Positions 1 through 7,017 of a stretch of DNA of 10,480 bases are shown here, one piece after another (within the stretch, counting starts at the first letter, position 1; every line of letters starts with the position of its first letter). The position numbers and the translations under genes are program-made. Below the pieces are notes generated by a model. That model saw only the letters and a program-made list of their open reading frames with translations. It was not told the origin of the DNA and made no database searches. The DNA is from Clostridia bacterium (GTDB taxonomy: Bacteria; Bacillota; Clostridia; Christensenellales; Borkfalkiaceae), in contig JAFVOV010000060.1 in NCBI GenBank assembly GCA_017505675.1, forward strand, positions 1-10,480, given 5' to 3'.

Positions 1-39
1 ATGATTACTATAAATTTATATACTATATCATATTGAATA

Positions 40-68
40 TTTAACAAATTTTTGTTAATATATATAAT
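40..68 (+). promoter_or_regulatory. Probable sigma-A promoter of the amino-sugar operon
   Basis: A perfect -10 box TATAAT lies at 63-68. A weak -35 candidate, TTTAAC, lies at 40-45 with a 17-base spacer. An alternative pair is TTGAAT (33-38) with TAATAT (56-61), also 17 bases apart. The region is very AT-rich, so the exact boxes are uncertain, but transcription starting shortly before the ATG at 94 is reasonable. The weak -35 and the palindrome in the spacer suggest a regulated promoter. Confidence 0.5.
41..58. promoter_or_regulatory. Perfect inverted repeat, candidate operator
   Basis: TTAACAAA (41-48) and TTTGTTAA (51-58) are exact inverted arms separated by TT. The element lies between or over the candidate -35 and -10 boxes of the operon that starts at 94. 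That position is typical of a repressor operator (GntR, LacI or ROK type), but no regulator gene is visible here. The AT-rich background makes a chance palindrome possible. Confidence 0.4.
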
Positions 69-93
69 AACGTAATATGTTTGGAGATTTAAA

Positions 94-1308
94 ATGAAAA
101 GAATTGCAATAGTAGGCGCTGGCTATAGATGCTATGATATGTTCGTTAAAAAACTGTGTGAAGATTATAAAGATGAAGTTGAATTTGTAGCCGTTTGCGA
201 TACTAATATTAAACGCGGTGAGTTTTTTCAAAGCGTGATAGGTGAAAACTTAAAACTTTATGAAGATTTTGATAAAATGCTAGCGGAAACTAAACCTGAT
301 GCTGTTTTGGTTACTACCGTTGACAAAGTTCATCACGAATATATTGTGAAAACTTTAGATGCGGGTATAGACGTTTATTCGGAAAAACCTATTACTATCG
401 ACCAAGAAAAATGCAAAATTATCCGTGATGCGGAAAAAAGGTCGGGCAAAAAAATAACGGTTACTTTTAACTGTAGGTTTATGCCGTATTTTGCAAAGGT
501 GAAAGAACTTCTTATGACGGGCATAATCGGAAAACCTTTGACCGTTAATTATGAATACACCCTTAACAAAGTTCACGGTGGCGATTATTTTAAGCGTTGG
601 CATAGGTTTATGGAAAACAGCGGTGGAATGATGGTTCATAAAGCAACGCACCATTTTGATATAGTAAACTGGTTGCTTGATGATGAGCCTATCAGCGTTA
701 CGGCTGAAGGCAGTAGGCTATATTACGGCAATGAAAGCCATCCACACGGTGAACGCTGTGGTAGTTGCGAATTTAAAAGTAAGTGTTTAAGTTATGATGA
801 TTTAAGCGTTTACCCCGAAATGAAAGAACTATATTTTACCCCAGAGCAAGTTGACGGGTATCAGCGCGACCATTGCGTATTTAAGGGGGATACGGATATC
901 TACGACGCAATGTCCGTATCGGTAAAGTATGCTAAAGGCGCAATATTAACGTATTCATTGAACTTATTTAATACTGATGAAGGTTATACTATGAGTATAG
1001 TTGGTACTGAAGGGCGTTTAGAAGCGTCTACCTTTTTTGGCGACGAAGAAAAAGACGTTATTAAAATTACTTTAAACGATAAAACGAAAAAGACGGTAGA
1101 AGTGCCTAAAATTATATCTTATCACGGTGGCGGAGATTTGAAAATGCTATCAATGCTTTTTGGTAGCAAAAAAATAGAAGATACACTTGAGCAATGCGCG
1201 GATAGTTTTGACGGTTTTAAGTCGGTAATTATCGGAATTGCGGCAAATAAAAGTATTAAAGAAGGCAGAAGAATTAACGTTAAAGAAATTCTTGACGAGT
1301 TAAGATGA
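94..1308 (+). CDS. Gfo/Idh/MocA-family NAD(P)-dependent oxidoreductase with Cys cluster
   Basis: A cytosolic oxidoreductase of 404 aa. An N-terminal Rossmann fold is shown by VGAGY (residues 7-11). The family EKP motif is at 97-99, with K98 the expected catalytic/cofactor lysine. The substrate-site segment HKATHHFD (182-189) follows SGGMM and takes the place of the usual GGG-x-D-x-G-x-H-x-x-D pattern. An inserted region carries C222, C225, C231 and C261 (CxxCx5C plus a distant Cys), which could bind zinc or iron-sulfur; this is inference. The start is set by GGAG at 83-86, 7 bases before the ATG. The stop overlaps the ATG of the nagA-like gene by four bases, so the enzyme very probably acts in the same amino-sugar pathway. 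Possible roles are sugar dehydrogenase or epimerase, a NAD-dependent glycosidase of GH109 type, or a NanOx-like enzyme for anhydro-sialic acid; the sequence alone does not decide. The family call is firm, the substrate unknown. Confidence 0.93.
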   Translation: MKRIAIVGAGYRCYDMFVKKLCEDYKDEVEFVAVCDTNIKRGEFFQSVIGENLKLYEDFDKMLAETKPDAVLVTTVDKVHHEYIVKTLDAGIDVYSEKPITIDQEKCKIIRDAEKRSGKKITVTFNCRFMPYFAKVKELLMTGIIGKPLTVNYEYTLNKVHGGDYFKRWHRFMENSGGMMVHKATHHFDIVNWLLDDEPISVTAEGSRLYYGNESHPHGERCGSCEFKSKCLSYDDLSVYPEMKELYFTPEQVDGYQRDHCVFKGDTDIYDAMSVSVKYAKGAILTYSLNLFNTDEGYTMSIVGTEGRLEASTFFGDEEKDVIKITLNDKTKKTVEVPKIISYHGGGDLKMLSMLFGSKKIEDTLEQCADSFDGFKSVIIGIAANKSIKEGRRINVKEILDELR

Positions 1309-2462
1309 AACTTATAATTGAAAATGCAAATATAGTTACGCCTAACGAAGTAATGTTAGGTGATATAGCAATAGAAAACGGTTTAATAACGGAAATTTCA
1401 AAAAGTAAATTGCAAGGCGATACCTTTCTAGACGGTAAAGGGAAATATTTATTAGCAGGTTTTGTTGATTTGCATTGTCACGGCGGAATAAACTTCGACT
1501 TTATGGATGCAGATGCCAAACAAATGAAACAGATTGCTGATTTTCATTTATCGCACGGGACGACTTCAATGCTTGCAACGACTTTGGCTAGTAGCGCTGA
1601 AGAAATGCAAAGTTCACTTGATGCGTTTAGCGAATATTTGAAAGTTAATCCGAACGGAACGCTAGTTGGCGTGCATTTAGAAGGTCCGCATCTTAATCCG
1701 TTACAATGTGGCGCGCAAGATACAAGTTATATGCGCTTGCCAAGCGTTAAAGAATTTGTGGGGTTAAAAAGTAAATATCCTTTTATTAAGCGCGTAAGTT
1801 GCGCCCCAGAACTTAACGGCGGTTTAGAATTTGCAAAAGCAGGCGAAAGTTTAGGGGTTTTAATGTCTATAGCGCATACGGATGCAGATTTTTCTACCGT
1901 AGTAGATGCGTTTAATCACGGTTATAAATTGATGACGCATTTTTATTCAGGGATGAAAGGCGTTACGCGCAAAAATTCATTTAGAATAGCAGGGGCAGTT
2001 GAAGCGGGTTATTATATTGACGATATGAGCGTTGAAGTTATAGCGGACGGCAAGCACTTGCCTATTGAACTACTTGCGCTAATATATAAAATTAAGGGCG
2101 CTGATAAAATTTGCCTTGTAACCGACGCTATAAGGGCGTGCGGTCTACCCGACGGCAGTTCGTCTATTTTAGGTAGTATTAAAAACGGCAAAGAAATAAT
2201 CGTTGAAGACGGCGTTGCAAAACTTCCGGATAGGCAATCTTTTGCCGGTAGCGTTGCTACTTATGACCATTTATTTAGAACAATGGCTAAAGTTCCAAAC
2301 GTTGATTTGGTTAGACTATCTAAAATGTGCTCTTTAACGCCTTCAAAAATTTTAGGGCTTAAAGATAGGGGCGAAATATCCGTGGGTAAGCGCGCCGATT
2401 TAATATTGATGGATAGAGATTATAATATTGAAAAAGTTATTAAAAAGGGAGAAGTAATATGA
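1305..2462 (+). CDS. nagA: N-acetylglucosamine-6-phosphate deacetylase-like amidohydrolase (NagA family)
   Basis: NagA removes acetate from GlcNAc-6-phosphate to give glucosamine-6-phosphate in the cytosol. The 385 aa protein has normal family length. Seen in order: metal ligands H57 and H59 in DLHCH; E126 in HLEGPH; H191 in AHTDA; H212 in THFYSGM; substrate-binding DGKH (248-251); and the catalytic aspartate D274 in VTDA. Late in the protein, LTPSKILGL and GKRADLI are typical of amidohydrolases. The common THLFNAM motif is replaced by THFYSGM, followed by IDDMSVEVIADGKHLP, which I recognise as a divergent NagA-like subfamily, so the natural substrate may differ from GlcNAc-6-P. The ATG overlaps the upstream stop (ATGA) with little Shine-Dalgarno signal, consistent with translational coupling. 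Its own stop overlaps the next gene the same way. Confidence 0.88.
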   Translation: MKLIIENANIVTPNEVMLGDIAIENGLITEISKSKLQGDTFLDGKGKYLLAGFVDLHCHGGINFDFMDADAKQMKQIADFHLSHGTTSMLATTLASSAEEMQSSLDAFSEYLKVNPNGTLVGVHLEGPHLNPLQCGAQDTSYMRLPSVKEFVGLKSKYPFIKRVSCAPELNGGLEFAKAGESLGVLMSIAHTDADFSTVVDAFNHGYKLMTHFYSGMKGVTRKNSFRIAGAVEAGYYIDDMSVEVIADGKHLPIELLALIYKIKGADKICLVTDAIRACGLPDGSSSILGSIKNGKEIIVEDGVAKLPDRQSFAGSVATYDHLFRTMAKVPNVDLVRLSKMCSLTPSKILGLKDRGEISVGKRADLILMDRDYNIEKVIKKGEVI

Positions 2463-3211
2463 AACTTATAATCGCAAAAGATACGGTTGAACTTGGAAAA
2501 ATGTCTGCAATACATACTGCGGAACTTATAAACAATGCAATTAAAGAAAAGGGTAAAGCGCGTATTCTTTTATCAACGGGCGCGTCACAATTTCCGTTCT
2601 TTGAAGAAATTATAAAACAAGATATAAAGTGGGAACGCGTTGAAATGTTCCATTTAGACGAATATCTTGGAATATCAACCGAACACCCTGCAAGTTTTAA
2701 CCGCTATCTTACTGAAAGATTTGTAAGCAAAGTTCCACTCTTAAAAGCGAATCTTATCAACGGTAAAGAACAAGCGGAAAAAACAATTGAAGAACTTACT
2801 AAACTAATTAACGAATCACCCATTGACGTAGGTTTAATAGGTATAGGTGAAAACGCGCATATCGCTTTTAACGACCCACCAGCAGATTTTGAAGATGAAC
2901 GTGCTTTTAAGGTGGTTACGCTTGATAAAAGGTGTTTACGGCAACAAATAGGCGAAGGTTGGTTTAAGACGCTTGACGATACTTTTAAGCAGGCTATAAG
3001 TATGACTTGCAGTCAAATTATGAAGTGCAAGCACATAATTAGCGTAGTTCCGTATAAAGTAAAGGCGGAAGCAATATATAATACCCTTAATAATGAAGAA
3101 ACTAACTTAATACCTGCAACATTATTAAAAAGGCATTATGATTGCACTATTTATTGTGATAAAGATTCTTCTTCAATGCTTACTGAAGACTTGAAGAAAA
3201 AATATATGTGA
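2459..3211 (+). CDS. nagB: Glucosamine-6-phosphate deaminase-like protein (NagB family)
   Basis: NagB converts glucosamine-6-phosphate to fructose-6-phosphate and ammonia, delivering amino sugar to glycolysis. The 250 aa length fits. Seen: the phosphate-loop region LLSTGAS (37-43); FHLDEYLG with catalytic D67; and GIGENAHIAFND (128-139) with catalytic H134. N132 sits where the E. coli enzyme has Asp, and D139 replaces the usual Glu. Asn at the first site also occurs in Bacillus-type NagB, so activity is plausible, but Ala in place of the usual Gly before H134 and the PPADF segment mark a divergent branch. GGGAG about 7 bases upstream is a good ribosome binding site, and the ATG overlaps the nagA-like stop. 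The gene ends in tandem stops TGA-TAA. No clear intrinsic terminator follows, so some transcripts may run into the T-box unit. Deamination of a related hexosamine phosphate is the main alternative. Confidence 0.85.
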   Translation: MKLIIAKDTVELGKMSAIHTAELINNAIKEKGKARILLSTGASQFPFFEEIIKQDIKWERVEMFHLDEYLGISTEHPASFNRYLTERFVSKVPLLKANLINGKEQAEKTIEELTKLINESPIDVGLIGIGENAHIAFNDPPADFEDERAFKVVTLDKRCLRQQIGEGWFKTLDDTFKQAISMTCSQIMKCKHIISVVPYKVKAEAIYNTLNNEETNLIPATLLKRHYDCTIYCDKDSSSMLTEDLKKKYM

Positions 3212-3254
3212 TAAATTTTGTGTGAAAAAAATTTAAAAAATATAAAAAAATTGC

Positions 3255-3283
3255 TTGACAACGGTTTTCTAAAGTGATAAACT
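3255..3283 (+). promoter_or_regulatory. Sigma-A promoter for the T-box/acid:CoA ligase unit
   Basis: The -35 box TTGACA (3255-3260) is perfect, the spacer is exactly 17 bases, and the -10 box is TAAACT (3278-3283). Transcription would start near 3290, just before the T-box stem I. This gives the ligase its own transcript, separate from the amino-sugar operon. Confidence 0.8.
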
Positions 3284-3289
3284 TTGTTC

Positions 3290-3565
3290 ATCTAAATATT
3301 AAAGGCTACGACGAAGACGGAGTTTATCAGACGTTTTACAGAGAGTCGGGGACGGTGTAATCCCGATAAAAAGAGATAGATTATCTTATCACTTCCGAGC
3401 CGAAAGTCCCAAAGGAATTTTCCAAGTAGGCGCTTTCCGTGATGGCTGCGTAAAGGCATAGGAGTTGATGGACTCTGAAGGTGGCAGATTAAACTGCAAT
3501 TTGAGTGGTACCGCGAGTATTTAATACCCGTCTCAAAGATAACTTTGAGGCGGGTTTGTTTTTTA
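3290..3565 (+). ncRNA. T-box riboswitch leader (tRNA-sensing)
   Basis: A T-box leader binds a specific tRNA and lets transcription continue when that tRNA is uncharged. Seen: the stem I 5' side GACGAAGACGGAG (3310-3322), the conserved AGAGAG bulge (3340-3345), a distal stem TCGGGG/TCCCGA (3346-3351 with 3361-3366) around GGTGTAA, and the stem I 3' side CTTCCGAG (3392-3399). A small stem III GCAG/CTGC (3484-3487 with 3494-3497) follows, then the T-box sequence GAGTGGTACCGCG (3503-3515). The antiterminator pairs 3500-3505 with 3532-3537 and excludes the terminator. U3509 of UGGU fits tRNAs with A73 (Ile, Leu, Val and others). The best specifier reading is AUC at 3388-3390, followed by A as is usual, suggesting tRNA-Ile. 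However, the normal AGUA/GAA specifier-loop sequences are not clear, and CUU, UUA or UAU in other registers cannot be excluded. T-box identity is firm; the amino acid is inference. Confidence 0.93.
3526..3564 (+). terminator. T-box regulated intrinsic terminator
   Basis: A 13-bp stem pairs ACCCGTCTCAAAG (3526-3538) with CTTTGAGGCGGGT (3543-3555), with one G-U pair, an ATAA loop and a T-rich tail to 3564. The left arm shares bases 3529-3537 with the antiterminator, so the two structures are mutually exclusive. It lies 43 bases before the ligase ATG. Confidence 0.93.
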
Positions 3566-3607
3566 TAAACTATAAAATAATAAAAATTTTTTAAGGAGGG
3601 TTACACC

Positions 3608-5875
3608 ATGAATACAAACAACACTTTAAATCAGTTATCGGAAGTCGCAACGAGAATTAAGGAGTTGCGTGAAATTATGGGTTTTTCCGTTTCGCAGATG
3701 GCTGAAAAAACTGACGTAAATGAAAAGCAATATTTAGAATTTGAAAGCGGAAAATTTGACATTCCTTTCTCATTTATACATAAATGCGCTTTGGCATTTG
3801 GCGTTGATATGACTGACCTTTTAGAAGGTAGTTCGGCAAAACTTACAACTTACACGGTGACTAGAAAAGGTCAAGGTAAGGGTACGGCAAAAGAAGACGG
3901 CATTGACATTGCAAACCTTGCGCCTAAATTTAAAGATAAATTAGCAGAACCTTACTGGGTTAAATATGAATATTCTGCATCACAACAAAATAAGCCTATT
4001 CACTTAACCACCCACTCTGGTCAAGAATTCGACTTGGTTTTAAGCGGTAAACTTAAAGTTCAAGTTGGTGACCATACTGAAGTTTTAAGTGAAGGCGATA
4101 GCATCTATTATAACTCGTCAACCCCGCACGGTATGATAGCCGTTGACGGCAAAGACTGCGTTTTCTGCGCGGTTGTAATGTCTGGTGATAACAGCGAAGA
4201 AACAGTTGTTAGAAAGAGCGTTATGGCTGCTAAAAAGAGCGAAAAACTCGTATGTGAAAAATTCGTTGAACCTACCGAAAATGAAAACGGTGAACTTGTA
4301 AATATTAAATTCAAAAATACCGATAGTTTTAACTTCGGCTTTGATATAGTTGACGGCATAGCGGAAAAATATCCCGAAAAACTTGCCATGTTGCATCTTG
4401 ATAAATTAAAAACCGAACGCCGTTTTACATTTAAAGATATCAAGCGCGCGTCTAATCAGGTTGCAAACTACTTTACTTCGCTCGGAATTAAGCGCGGGGA
4501 CAAGGTTATGCTCGTGTTAAAGCGCCATTATCAATTCTGGTTCTGTATGGTAGCGCTACATAAACTCGGCGCGGTTGCAATCCCCGCAACTAACCAACTT
4601 AAAGAACACGATTTTGAATATAGATATAATTCCGCAGGCGTTAAAGCAATAGTTTGTACGGCTGACGGTGATACTTATCAGTTTGCAGAAAGCGCGGCTA
4701 AAAAATGCCCGCAGGTTGAAAAACTCGTTATGGTAGGTGGCGCAAAAGAAGGCTGGCATGATTTTGATAAAGAATATCCGCTTTTCTCTGGGAAATTTGA
4801 ACGCCCTGAAGATTGCTCTTGCGGGGATGAAACTGCTTTGATGTTCTTTACTTCAGGGACTACCGGTAACCCCAAAATGGCGGCTCATAAGCATACTTAC
4901 GTGCTAGGTCATTTCGTAACGGCTAAATACTGGCATTGTTGCGAAAGGGACGGTTTACATCTTACCATTTCTGATACGGGTTGGGGAAAATCACTTTGGG
5001 GCAAACTTTACGGTCAATGGCTCTGTGAAGGCGCAGTTTTCGTTTACGATTTTGATAAGTTTGATGAAAACGATATTCTTCCTATGTTTGCTGAATATAA
5101 CATCACAACGTTCTGCGCACCACCCACAATGCTCCGTATGTTAATACGCGGTGACCTTTCAAAGTTTGATTTATCTTCAATACATCACATGACCACCGCA
5201 GGCGAAGCGCTTAACCCTGAAGTATTTAATCAGTTTAAGGCCGCTACGGGGCTAGAAATAATGGAAGGCTTTGGGCAAACGGAAACCACGCTTGCTATCG
5301 CAAACCTTTACGGCACTACGCCCAAAATCGGCGCAATGGGTAAGGCTAACCCGCAGTATGACGTTGATGTTGTAGATGCTGACGGTAAACCCGTTGCCCC
5401 CGGTGAAGTAGGTGAAATCGTTATCCATACCGATAAGGTTGTACCTTGTGGGTTATTTAAAGAATATTACCTTGACGAAGTTAAAACTAACGACGCTTGG
5501 CATGACGGACTTTATCATACGGGCGATACCGCTTGGCGTGATGAAGACGGGTATTTCTGGTATGTTGGGCGTGTTGACGACGTTATTAAGTCTTCTGGTT
5601 ACCGTATAGGTCCGTTTGAAATCGAAAGCGTAATAATGGAACTTCCTTACGTTTTAGAATGTGGTGTTTCAGCCGTACCGGATGAAGTTCGTGGGCAAGT
5701 GGTTAAGGCTAGTATAGTTCTTACTAAAGGAACAGTACCTAGTGAAGAATTGAAGAAAGAAATTCAAAAGTACGTTAAAGACCATACCGCGCCTTACAAA
5801 TATCCTAGGGTAGTTGTTTTCCGTGACGAATTACCTAAAACAATAAGCGGTAAAATCCAAAGAAACAAACTTTAA
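3608..5875 (+). CDS. HTH-cupin-acid:CoA ligase (AMP-forming) fusion protein
   Basis: A 755 aa cytosolic protein with three parts. Residues about 13-73 form an XRE-type helix-turn-helix. Residues about 127-190 form a cupin barrel with candidate metal ligands H135, E139 and H173. Residues about 237-755 form an ANL-superfamily acyl-CoA synthetase that makes acyl-AMP and then acyl-CoA. Seen in the ligase: P-loop FTSGTTGNPK (414-423), GFGQTET (554-560) as in medium- or short-chain acyl-CoA synthetases, ribose-binding D640 in YHTGD, hinge region GRVDDVIKSSGYRIG (654-668) and catalytic K749 in SGKIQR. The C-terminus ends six residues after that lysine, slightly short for the family. A strong AAGGAGGG sits 7 bases before the ATG. 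HTH-cupin proteins are normally separate regulators that sense small ligands; here one is fused to the enzyme, so it may be an acid sensor, an autoregulator or a structural relic. The T-box leader implies a role in amino acid supply, perhaps activating a branched-chain carboxylic acid. The acyl substrate is not determined. Confidence 0.92.
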   Translation: MNTNNTLNQLSEVATRIKELREIMGFSVSQMAEKTDVNEKQYLEFESGKFDIPFSFIHKCALAFGVDMTDLLEGSSAKLTTYTVTRKGQGKGTAKEDGIDIANLAPKFKDKLAEPYWVKYEYSASQQNKPIHLTTHSGQEFDLVLSGKLKVQVGDHTEVLSEGDSIYYNSSTPHGMIAVDGKDCVFCAVVMSGDNSEETVVRKSVMAAKKSEKLVCEKFVEPTENENGELVNIKFKNTDSFNFGFDIVDGIAEKYPEKLAMLHLDKLKTERRFTFKDIKRASNQVANYFTSLGIKRGDKVMLVLKRHYQFWFCMVALHKLGAVAIPATNQLKEHDFEYRYNSAGVKAIVCTADGDTYQFAESAAKKCPQVEKLVMVGGAKEGWHDFDKEYPLFSGKFERPEDCSCGDETALMFFTSGTTGNPKMAAHKHTYVLGHFVTAKYWHCCERDGLHLTISDTGWGKSLWGKLYGQWLCEGAVFVYDFDKFDENDILPMFAEYNITTFCAPPTMLRMLIRGDLSKFDLSSIHHMTTAGEALNPEVFNQFKAATGLEIMEGFGQTETTLAIANLYGTTPKIGAMGKANPQYDVDVVDADGKPVAPGEVGEIVIHTDKVVPCGLFKEYYLDEVKTNDAWHDGLYHTGDTAWRDEDGYFWYVGRVDDVIKSSGYRIGPFEIESVIMELPYVLECGVSAVPDEVRGQVVKASIVLTKGTVPSEELKKEIQKYVKDHTAPYKYPRVVVFRDELPKTISGKIQRNKL

Positions 5876-5880
5876 TAGTT

Positions 5881-5921
5881 AAAAAGCGCCGTTATCGCGT
5901 AAAACGATAGCGGCGCTTTTT
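5881..5921 (+). terminator. Intrinsic terminator after the acid:CoA ligase gene
   Basis: A 12-bp GC-rich stem, GCGCCGTTATCG (5886-5897) with CGATAGCGGCGC (5905-5916), contains one G-U pair and a 7-base loop. It is flanked by A5 upstream and T5 downstream. It starts 6 bases after the stop and makes the ligase a single-gene unit. Confidence 0.93.
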
Positions 5922-5940
5922 ATAGTAGAAAATTAAAATA

Positions 5941-5969
5941 TTGACTTTCTATTAAACTTTTGTTACAAT
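5941..5969 (+). promoter_or_regulatory. Sigma-A promoter for the second oxidoreductase operon
   Basis: TTGACT (5941-5946), a 17-base spacer and TACAAT (5964-5969) closely match the consensus. The transcript would begin near 5976, giving a leader of roughly 22 bases before the ATG at 5998. Confidence 0.82.
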
Positions 5970-5997
5970 ATATAAAAATATTTATTAGGTGTTATTT

Positions 5998-7017
5998 ATG
6001 GCGGTAAAATGGTGCGTAATAGGCGCTGGCGGTATTGCAGATAGGCGTATGATACCTGCGCTAAAAAGTGATTTAGATAATCAAGTTGTTGCGTTAATGG
6101 ATAGAAAGGTTGAAGTAGCAAAAAGACTTGGGAAAAAGTACGGCGTAAAATATTACACGGATGAAGAAACAATGCTTAAAGAAACGGAGTGTGATGCAGT
6201 ATATATAGGTACGCCCGTTTATAGGCATTATTCGCAAGCAATGCTTGCTTTAAAGTACGGTAGGCACGTTTTTATAGAAAAACCTTTGGGGCTTAATGCA
6301 AAAGAGAGCGAAGAAATTTTAAAAGCGTTTAAAAATGCCGGCAAGCAATTAACCGTAGGTTATATGATGAAACATCATAACTTGCACGAAAGGGCAAAGG
6401 CTATGGTTAAACGCGGTGATATAGGCGCGGTGTCAAGTATAAGGTTACAATTTTCTTGTTGGTACCCTAAAATAGACGGCGCTTGGCGACAGGTTAAATC
6501 TTTGGGTGGCGGTGGCGCGCTTATGGATTTAGGCGTGCATTGCATTGAACTTGCCGAATACGTTTTAGGTGAAGAGATTAAAGCCGTAAAAGGCTTAATT
6601 AGCAAAAAAACGTTTGATTATGAAGTTGAAGACAGCGCGGTTTTAGCGTTTAAGACTTTAAGCGGTGCGCTCGGGCATATTGACGTAAACTTTAATATCC
6701 CTGACGACGCGTCTGAAAGTAAACTGGAAATTTACGGTGATAAAGGTTATATTATTTGCAAAGGTACTTTAGGGCAAGAAGAAAAAGGTAAAATGCTTTA
6801 TCTCTATTCACCGCAGGGCGATTACGTTGCCGCGCAAAATCGTACGGCAGGTAAACCCAAAATATATTACGGCAATAAAGGTAACCTTTATTTAAAACAA
6901 GTTAAAAAGTTTAATTCTATTATAAATGGTGGCGCGCCCGACTATAGTTTTGCAGAAAAAGCAGTAGCCGTTCAAAAAATCGTAGATGAAATTTACGCGC
7001 AAAATGGGGTTGAATAA
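5998..7017 (+). CDS. Gfo/Idh/MocA-family oxidoreductase
   Basis: A cytosolic NAD(P)-dependent oxidoreductase of 339 aa, acting on a sugar or cyclitol-like substrate. Seen: Rossmann motif IGAGGIA (8-14), EKP (94-96) with catalytic lysine K95, and GGGGALMDLGVHCIEL (about 170-185) with D177 and H181, where E184 stands for the usual Asp. This is a textbook family core, unlike the HKATHHFD version in the oxidoreductase at 94-1308, and the Cys cluster is absent, so the two are distant paralogues. I chose ATG 5998 rather than GTG 5989 because AGG at 5987-5989 forms a ribosome binding site 8 bases before it and the fold begins right after (MAVKWCVIGAGG). The next gene starts immediately after its stop. 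The substrate cannot be read from sequence. Confidence 0.92.
   Translation: MAVKWCVIGAGGIADRRMIPALKSDLDNQVVALMDRKVEVAKRLGKKYGVKYYTDEETMLKETECDAVYIGTPVYRHYSQAMLALKYGRHVFIEKPLGLNAKESEEILKAFKNAGKQLTVGYMMKHHNLHERAKAMVKRGDIGAVSSIRLQFSCWYPKIDGAWRQVKSLGGGGALMDLGVHCIELAEYVLGEEIKAVKGLISKKTFDYEVEDSAVLAFKTLSGALGHIDVNFNIPDDASESKLEIYGDKGYIICKGTLGQEEKGKMLYLYSPQGDYVAAQNRTAGKPKIYYGNKGNLYLKQVKKFNSIINGGAPDYSFAEKAVAVQKIVDEIYAQNGVE

Noticed and set aside
1305..2482. Identical first codons (ATGAAACTTATAAT) of the NagA-like and NagB-like genes, considered as a duplicated repeat
   Set aside because: The match stops after about 14 bases and the MKLII start is simply a beta strand common to both folds; it is probably coincidence.
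3212..3254. Terminator after the NagB-like gene
   Set aside because: Only weak A/T pairing (AAATTTT with AAAAATTT) is present; there is no GC-containing stem.
4108..4875. Minus-strand open frames inside the ligase gene
   Set aside because: Overlapping frames antisense to the conserved cupin and ligase regions with no family resemblance; treated as chance frames.
5989..5997. GTG start adding three residues to the second oxidoreductase
   Set aside because: The GTG overlaps the AGG ribosome binding site that serves ATG 5998, and the protein fold starts right after that ATG.
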